From Rhodobacterales bacterium 34-62-10 (GTDB taxonomy: Bacteria; Pseudomonadota; Alphaproteobacteria; Rhodobacterales; Rhodobacteraceae): a stretch of 11,219 bases of DNA. Made by a program: the position numbers and the translations under genes. Below the pieces are notes generated by a model that was not told the origin of the DNA, made no database searches, and saw only the letters and a program-made list of their open reading frames with translations. The stretch lies in NCBI GenBank assembly GCA_002282555.1, contig NCJR01000038.1, positions 1 to 11,219 on the forward strand. Direction: 5' to 3'. Shown piece by piece: positions 6,398-11,219 of the stretch; the stretch's first letter is position 1; each line of letters opens with the position of its first letter.

Positions 6398-7345
6398 ATG
6401 ACCTATTTTATCGTCCGGCGCGCGGCCGGGTTTCTGCTGACGCTGTTCGTGGTCTCGATCATCGTTTTCACTGTCATGAACGTTCTGCCGGGTGATCCGG
6501 CACTGACCATTCTTGGCATCGATGCGACCGAAGACGCGCGCGCCGCCCTGCGAGAGAGGCTAGGCCTGAATGATCCGGTCGTCTTGCGCTACCTGCGTTG
6601 GGCGATAGCGGCCTTGCAGGGCGATTTCGGCGTCAGCTACTCCTTCGGCGTGCCGGTCGCCGAACTGGTAGGCGAGAGGTTGCCCCTGACCTTTGCACTG
6701 GCCATAGCGGGAACGATCGTCACAATCGCGACGGCACTTTTTCTCGGCATCTCGGCGGCGGCGCGCCATGGGCGCAGCGGGGATTGGGCCATCATGCTGT
6801 TCAGTCAGATGGGTATCGCGATCCCGGCCTTCTGGCTTTCCATGCTGCTGGTGCTGCTTTTCGCAGTGAAACTGCAATGGCTACCGCCCGGTGGCTTTCC
6901 CGGATGGGATGACCCTATGGCGGCGCTGCGCGCGCTGGTGCTGCCAACGGTTGCCCTGGCGCTTGTGCAGGCGGCAGTGCTGGCACGGGTCACGCGCTCG
7001 GCCGCGCTAGAAGTGATGCGGCAGGATTTCGTCCGCACCGCGCAGGCGACCGGCTTCTCGCCGCGCCGTGTCCTGTGGGGGCACGTGCTTCCGAATGCCT
7101 TGGTCCCGATCGTCACGATTGTCGGGCTGCAATTCGCCTCGTTGGTAACGGGGACGATTGTGATCGAGAATGTCTTTTACCTTCCCGGTTTGGGGCGTCT
7201 TTTGTTCCAGTCCATCGGGAACCGCGATCTGATCACGGTCCAGGCGCTTGTGATGCTGTTCTCGGTCTTTGTGGTGACAGCCAATTTCATCGTCGATATC
7301 GCCTATGTGCTGATTGACCCGCGCCTGCGCGAGGGCCGGGCATGA
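6398..7345 (+). CDS. ABC transporter permease, DppB/OppB type
   Basis: This 315-residue inner-membrane protein begins with a transmembrane helix (about residues 9-29) followed by NVLPGDPA, the usual DppB N-terminus. RERLGLNDPVVLRYLRW and GDFGVSY in the large periplasmic loop are also family-typical. About five more hydrophobic segments follow. The coupling (EAA) loop is visible as AQATGFSPRRVLWGHVLPNA, and ENVFYLPGLGRLL lies near the end. It forms half of the membrane channel with the next gene's product. The start at 6398 puts the membrane helix at the usual distance, though the Shine-Dalgarno is weak. Its stop overlaps the next start (ATGA). Confidence 0.94.
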   Translation: MTYFIVRRAAGFLLTLFVVSIIVFTVMNVLPGDPALTILGIDATEDARAALRERLGLNDPVVLRYLRWAIAALQGDFGVSYSFGVPVAELVGERLPLTFALAIAGTIVTIATALFLGISAAARHGRSGDWAIMLFSQMGIAIPAFWLSMLLVLLFAVKLQWLPPGGFPGWDDPMAALRALVLPTVALALVQAAVLARVTRSAALEVMRQDFVRTAQATGFSPRRVLWGHVLPNALVPIVTIVGLQFASLVTGTIVIENVFYLPGLGRLLFQSIGNRDLITVQALVMLFSVFVVTANFIVDIAYVLIDPRLREGRA

Positions 7346-8169
7346 GACGACTGCCCGTGAACCTTTTGATCGGCGGCGTGTTGGTGGCGCTGGTCGTCGC
7401 AGCCGCCATGTTGTCTGTCATCTGGACGCCGCATCCTTATGCCGCGATGGATATTCCCAACAAATTCGCCCCCCCCTCGCCCGCGCATTGGCTCGGGACT
7501 GATCAGCTGGGGCGGGATCTTGTTTCGCAACTCATGGTGGCAGCAGGCAATTCCATGATGGTTGCGCTGCTGGCCGTCAGTATCGGTGCCGTGCTGGGCA
7601 CCATATTGGGCATGGTTGCAGCGGCGCGCGGCGGCTGGACCGAAGAGGCGATCATGCGCCTGTCCGACCTTGGCTTTGCCTTTCCGACCCTCCTATTCGC
7701 GATCATGCTGGCGGCAGCCTTCGGCCCTTCGCTGACGGTTGTCGTCGTGGCGATTGCCTTCATCAACATCCCCACCTTCGCGCGCGTGGCACGCGCTGCG
7801 GCCCGGCAAGTCTGGCACCGCGACTACGTCTATGCGGCACGGGCGGCCGGGATGAACAGGTTTGCCATCAGCCGCGATCATATCCTGCCCAATATCGCGG
7901 CCCCGGTCATCGTTCAGGCGACCATAGAGTTCGCCGTCGCGATCCTGACCGAGGCGGCGCTATCTTATCTGGGCCTTGGCGCACAGCCCCCCGCCCCATC
8001 CTGGGGGCGGATGCTGTCCGAGGCGCAAACGCTGATGTATCTTGCGCCGCAACTGGCGATCTGGCCGGGCCTGTGCATCTTTATCGCGGTGCTTGGTTTC
8101 GGCCTGCTGGGTGACGGCCTGCGCGATCTTTCCGATCCACGGCTGGGCCAAAGGCGGTCACATGATTGA
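7342..8169 (+). CDS. ABC transporter permease, DppC/OppC type
   Basis: The 275-residue protein has an N-terminal membrane helix (about 8-28) and then the family hallmark HWLGTDQLGRDL. Several hydrophobic segments follow, and the coupling loop reads AARAAGMNRFAISRDHILPN. SYLGLGAQPPAPSWGRML and a final GDGLRDLSDPRL are typical of DppC C-termini. It pairs with the DppB-type permease to make the channel and contacts the ATPases through the coupling loop. The start overlaps the previous stop by 4 nt, and the 3' end overlaps the next gene by 8 nt, so the operon is translationally coupled here. Confidence 0.94.
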   Translation: MRRLPVNLLIGGVLVALVVAAAMLSVIWTPHPYAAMDIPNKFAPPSPAHWLGTDQLGRDLVSQLMVAAGNSMMVALLAVSIGAVLGTILGMVAAARGGWTEEAIMRLSDLGFAFPTLLFAIMLAAAFGPSLTVVVVAIAFINIPTFARVARAAARQVWHRDYVYAARAAGMNRFAISRDHILPNIAAPVIVQATIEFAVAILTEAALSYLGLGAQPPAPSWGRMLSEAQTLMYLAPQLAIWPGLCIFIAVLGFGLLGDGLRDLSDPRLGQRRSHD

Positions 8170-9139
8170 TCTGACCGATATTCATGTCGACGGTCCAGCG
8201 GGGCCCCTGCTGCGCAAAACCAGCTTGTCCCTCGCTGCTGGCGAACGTGTTGGAATCGTGGGCGAATCCGGGTCGGGCAAGACCCTGCTGGCGCTGTCCA
8301 TGATGGGCATGGTATCAGACCAATTGACCGTCGGCGGAGCGATCAGCGTCGAGGGTCGGGACATGACGAACGCTGTCGAGGCCGACTGGCGGCACCTCCG
8401 CGCGCGGCGGCTGTCTATGGTCTTTCAAGAACCCATGAGCGCGCTGAATCCGCTGCGACGGGTCGGCGATACAGTCGCAGCCCCGCTAATCCGGCATCAG
8501 GGCTACACGCGGGAGCAAGCGCGCGCCCGCGCTCTGTCCCTTTTTGAGGAGACGGGGATAACCGATCCGGAACGTCGGTTGTCGCAATACCCGCATCAAT
8601 TATCGGGCGGGCAACGGCAACGGGTGCTGATCGCTCTGGCGCTGGCCTGTGATCCGGCGCTGCTTATCGCGGATGAACCCACCTCGGCACTGGATGCGGA
8701 AGTGGCGCTGCGGATCACCGATCTCTTGGTCAGGCTGTCGCGCGAACGCAACATGGCCCTGCTGTTCATCAGTCATGATCTGGCCGCCGTCTCGCGCACG
8801 ACCGAACGCATCATCGTCATGTATGGTGGCGATATCATGGAAACGGGGCCAACGCGCGCCATCATGCAGGCCCCGCACCATCCCTATACCAAGGGGCTGC
8901 TGGCGGCCCGGCCCAAGCTTTGGGCCCCCATCTTGTCGACCCATGGCAAGCGCAGGCTGCCTACCATCCCCGGCTCTGTGCCGCCGCCGCAAGACTTGCC
9001 ACGCGGCTGCCGCTTTGCCGGGCGGTGCCCTGTGGAAATGGCCCATTGCGCCACAGAGCGGCCCGCCCTGATACACACCGCGACGGGCACTGCTGCATGT
9101 CACCGGCAAACCGCAGATGGCGCCGGGGGTCAGTCATGA
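8162..9139 (+). CDS. ABC transporter ATP-binding protein, DppD/OppD type
   Basis: The 325-residue cytoplasmic ATPase shows Walker A GESGSGKT (34-41), Q-loop in VFQEPMSALNP, signature LSGGQRQR (147-154), Walker B LLIADEP (167-173) and switch His205 in SHDL. The C-terminal oligopeptide-transporter domain has RGCRFAGRCP and Cys at 283, 289, 296 and 313. This four-Cys pattern is reported to hold an Fe-S cluster in some relatives. The frame is open further upstream, but the ATG at 8162, just inside the end of the permease gene, gives a normal N-terminus and has AAAGGCGG before it. It powers import together with the next gene's product. Confidence 0.93.
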   Translation: MIDLTDIHVDGPAGPLLRKTSLSLAAGERVGIVGESGSGKTLLALSMMGMVSDQLTVGGAISVEGRDMTNAVEADWRHLRARRLSMVFQEPMSALNPLRRVGDTVAAPLIRHQGYTREQARARALSLFEETGITDPERRLSQYPHQLSGGQRQRVLIALALACDPALLIADEPTSALDAEVALRITDLLVRLSRERNMALLFISHDLAAVSRTTERIIVMYGGDIMETGPTRAIMQAPHHPYTKGLLAARPKLWAPILSTHGKRRLPTIPGSVPPPQDLPRGCRFAGRCPVEMAHCATERPALIHTATGTAACHRQTADGAGGQS

Positions 9140-9942
9140 GCCAAACTCAAGGCACCGCCCACCCGATCCTGTCGGTGGAACAGGTCACCCGGCGCTACCG
9201 GCTGCCCCGCACCACGCTTTTCGGTGAGGCCCCGGTTCTGACAGCCGTCAAAGGCATCAGCTTTTCCATAGGCATTGGCGAAACACTTGGGATCGTGGGC
9301 GAAAGCGGCTCGGGCAAATCCACGCTGGCGCGGCTGGTGATGGGGTTCGAGCAGCCAGATGAGGGCGTCGTCCGCTTCGACGGGTACGATCTGGCACGCC
9401 TCACGCCTGCTGCGTTTCGCATTGCAAGGCGCGGTTTCCAAATGGTGTTTCAGGACCCGAACGGCTCACTCGATCCGCGCCGCACCGTCGGCTGGTCCAT
9501 CGCCGAACCCCTGCGCGCCCAATCCGTGCCGCTGTCCGAACACCCCGCGCGGGTCGCCGAGGTTCTGGAGCAGGTGGGCTTGCGCCCCGACTATGCCAAA
9601 CGTTTTCCACATGAATTTTCGGGCGGACAGCGGCAGCGCATCGCGATTGCCCGCGCTATCGTAATGCGGCCCCGCCTGCTCGTCGCGGACGAGGCAGTTT
9701 CGGCGCTGGACGTCTCAGTGCAAGCCCAGATCCTGAACCTGCTCATGGATTTGCAGGACGAACTGGGCTTGGCCATCATGTTCATCAGCCATGACCTGGC
9801 CGTGATCTCCAGCATCTGCGACCGCATGATCGTGATGCGCCATGGCGAAGTTCTGGAGGAAGGCCCGGTGCCAACCGTCATTTCCGCACCGCGCCATGCC
9901 TATACGCAGGCGCTGCTATCCGCCGCAAGACTTGAGGATTGA
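9136..9942 (+). CDS. ABC transporter ATP-binding protein, DppF/OppF type, short form
   Basis: The 268-residue protein contains Walker A GESGSGKS (55-62), Q-loop in VFQDPNGSLDPR, signature FSGGQRQR (161-168), Walker B LLVADEAVS with D185 and E186, and SHDL. All ATPase motifs are intact. It ends soon after HAYTQALLSAA, so the C-terminal oligopeptide-type Cys domain found in many DppF/OppF proteins is missing. The length resembles NikE or SapF. It overlaps the DppD-type gene by an ATGA and would form the second half of the ATPase pair. Ten-residue variation at the N-terminus is possible, but the coupled ATG at 9136 is the natural start. Confidence 0.93.
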   Translation: MSQTQGTAHPILSVEQVTRRYRLPRTTLFGEAPVLTAVKGISFSIGIGETLGIVGESGSGKSTLARLVMGFEQPDEGVVRFDGYDLARLTPAAFRIARRGFQMVFQDPNGSLDPRRTVGWSIAEPLRAQSVPLSEHPARVAEVLEQVGLRPDYAKRFPHEFSGGQRQRIAIARAIVMRPRLLVADEAVSALDVSVQAQILNLLMDLQDELGLAIMFISHDLAVISSICDRMIVMRHGEVLEEGPVPTVISAPRHAYTQALLSAARLED

Positions 9943-9946
9943 CCCC

Positions 9947-10759
9947 ATGACCCGTTTCATCCACCTGACCGATCTGCACTTGTCCGTGCCCGGTATGGAC
10001 GACCCACTGCTGCATGCGGATACCGCTGCGGCGCTGGATCGTGCCGTCAGCAAGATCAAGGCGCTGAAGCCCGGTGTGGACTTCGTCGCGATCTCGGGCG
10101 ATCTGGCCAATCATGGCAAAAAGGCCAGCTATGCGCATCTCAAGACCGCCCTTGTCCCCCTGCAGATGCCGATCGTCATGTCGCTTGGCAATCATGACGA
10201 CCGCGCGAATTTTCGCTCTGTCTTTGGGGGCAGTGGCGCGCCGGACGCCCCTCTGTTCGCGCAGATGGTGATCGACGGAGTGCATATCATCACGCTGGAT
10301 AGTTCCGTGCCGGGGCGTGTCGGCGGCGCCATTGGCAACGCGCAGTTCGAGGCTTTGGAGACAGCACTTAGAGCGCATCAGGACCTGCCAAAGCTCATCC
10401 TCTGCCACCATCCTCCGCGCCCGCAGATAGGTGAGACGCTGATCTGGGAAAGCTTGTCAGAGGCAGAGACGGCGCGGCTTGCCGCCACGCTAAAGGGACA
10501 CAAGATCGCCGCGATACTCTGTGGGCATGTGCATCACAACCGTGTCACCTTTTGGAACGGGATCCCTGTCATCGTCTCCAACGGGCTGCACGCCACAATC
10601 GATCTTCTGGAACAGGACGGAATGACAATTCTCTCAGGTACGGGGTTTGCAATCTGCGACCTAACCAGTTCTGAATTGAGCGTCGTCTTTGTGCCCTTAT
10701 CGCCAGAACAGGAAACTCTCGCGCGGATGAGCGACGAAAAGCTGCGCGGGTTCGCTTGA
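9947..10759 (+). CDS. Metallophosphoesterase, class III cyclic-nucleotide/glycerophosphodiester phosphodiesterase type (CpdA/GpdQ-like)
   Basis: The 270-residue protein has all the binuclear metal ligands of the calcineurin-like family in order. They are D9 and H11 (TDLHL), D52 and N55 (SGDLAN), N82 and H83 (GNHDD), H154 (CHHP), and H194 and H196 (GHVHH). SGDLAN, GNHDDRANF and CHHPPRP point to the GpdQ/CpdA (Icc) branch, which cleaves phosphodiesters such as glycerophosphodiesters or 3',5'-cAMP. There is no signal peptide, so it acts in the cytoplasm. It follows the last ATPase gene by 4 nt, with GAGG at 9934-9937 inside the ATPase 3' end as Shine-Dalgarno. This tight link to an importer suggests it acts on the imported compound rather than in cAMP signalling, but that is inference. 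Confidence 0.88.
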   Translation: MTRFIHLTDLHLSVPGMDDPLLHADTAAALDRAVSKIKALKPGVDFVAISGDLANHGKKASYAHLKTALVPLQMPIVMSLGNHDDRANFRSVFGGSGAPDAPLFAQMVIDGVHIITLDSSVPGRVGGAIGNAQFEALETALRAHQDLPKLILCHHPPRPQIGETLIWESLSEAETARLAATLKGHKIAAILCGHVHHNRVTFWNGIPVIVSNGLHATIDLLEQDGMTILSGTGFAICDLTSSELSVVFVPLSPEQETLARMSDEKLRGFA

Positions 10760-10767
10760 GGCAAATG

Positions 10768-11219
10768 ATGAGACCAGAAGACGACGCTCGCCATATCGCC
10801 GTTGAAGGCGCATTTAACATCCGTGACCTCGGAGGCTATCGATTGAGTGAGCGCCGCGGCCTCACTCAAATGCGCAGGGTTCTCAGGGCAGACTCGCCCC
10901 ATAGACTGACAGGTGAGGATCTGGATATCCTTCTGGAAACTGGCCTGCGCACGGTGATCGATTTGCGTGCTTCACATGAAGCAGAATGTCAGCCGAACCC
11001 CTTCGAAGGGCTGAACGAGATTGAATACCTGCACTTGCCGCTTTTCGACGCCTTGTCCCCAACGGATCTCCAAGGAAACGCCAACGAAAGGAATCCGCTG
11101 CCCGCATTCTACGCCCAAACATTGGCGCGGCGGCAGCCGCAGATTCGAGACATTCTGACAGCCATAGCCGAAGCGCCTAGTGGAACGGTATTGTTCCATT
11201 GCACCGCCGGCAAGGACCG
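10768..11219 (+). CDS. Tyrosine-phosphatase-like protein (Y_phosphatase3 / LipA family), 3' truncated by window
   Basis: About 150 residues are visible. GAFNIRDLGGYRL near the N-terminus and VIDLRASHEAE in the middle are typical of the bacterial atypical tyrosine/lipid phosphatase family. The fragment ends inside the catalytic loop, FHCTAGKD followed by the first two bases of the next codon; the nucleophile is Cys145 by this numbering. The full family motif is HCxxGKDRTG, so the next residue is expected to be Arg. Two adjacent ATG codons (10765, 10768) are possible starts. GAGG at 10758-10761, overlapping the previous stop codon, is 6 nt from the second, which I prefer. Despite the name, relatives act on phosphotyrosine, phosphoinositides and other phosphomonoesters. 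Its place after the phosphodiesterase suggests removal of phosphate from that enzyme's product; this is inference. Confidence 0.85.
   Translation, partial: MRPEDDARHIAVEGAFNIRDLGGYRLSERRGLTQMRRVLRADSPHRLTGEDLDILLETGLRTVIDLRASHEAECQPNPFEGLNEIEYLHLPLFDALSPTDLQGNANERNPLPAFYAQTLARRQPQIRDILTAIAEAPSGTVLFHCTAGKD

Overview
The window is GC-rich, densely packed and coded entirely on the + strand. It looks like chromosomal or plasmid DNA of an alphaproteobacterium, most likely of the Rhodobacteraceae/Roseobacter type. That assignment rests on codon style, protein style and ATGA-coupled operons; no marker gene is present. I see no rRNA, tRNA, CRISPR array or intact mobile element.

Region 1 (2-1580): the 3' part of a GMC-family FAD dehydrogenase of the gluconate/glucose/fructose dehydrogenase large-subunit type. 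It carries a CX5CX3C motif that probably binds an Fe-S cluster. A 10-bp perfect GC hairpin with a short T run closes this unit.

Region 2 (1851-4408): a two-gene, ATGA-overlapping pair. The first gene is an acyl-CoA synthetase very like oxalate--CoA ligase (the plant AAE3/yeast Pcs60 type). The second is a ketopantoate-reductase-family protein. From what I recall of Methylobacterium extorquens, an oxalyl-CoA synthetase and a PanE2-type oxalyl-CoA reductase together convert oxalate to glyoxylate for assimilation, and this pair fits that pathway. A 9-bp inverted repeat follows the second gene.

Region 3 (4361-4820): 460 bp without an intact gene. It holds a decayed, stop-interrupted fragment of an IS3-family transposase and then the leader of the next operon.

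Region 4 (4821-end): one long operon. It encodes a family-5 periplasmic solute-binding protein, two DppB/DppC-type permeases, two ATPases (the first with a C-terminal Cys-rich oligopeptide-type domain, the second without), a binuclear metallophosphoesterase/phosphodiesterase, and a tyrosine-phosphatase-like protein cut off by the window edge at its HCxxGKDR loop. A strong hairpin lies between the binding protein and permease genes; all later genes overlap or are 4-8 nt apart. An importer followed by a phosphodiesterase and then a phosphatase resembles in layout the agrocinopine (acc) catabolic operon of Agrobacterium. The hypothesis is that this operon imports an organic phosphodiester and takes it apart in two steps inside the cell. 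The hydrolases are of different families from AccF/AccG as I remember them, so this would be a parallel system. The substrate cannot be read from the sequence.
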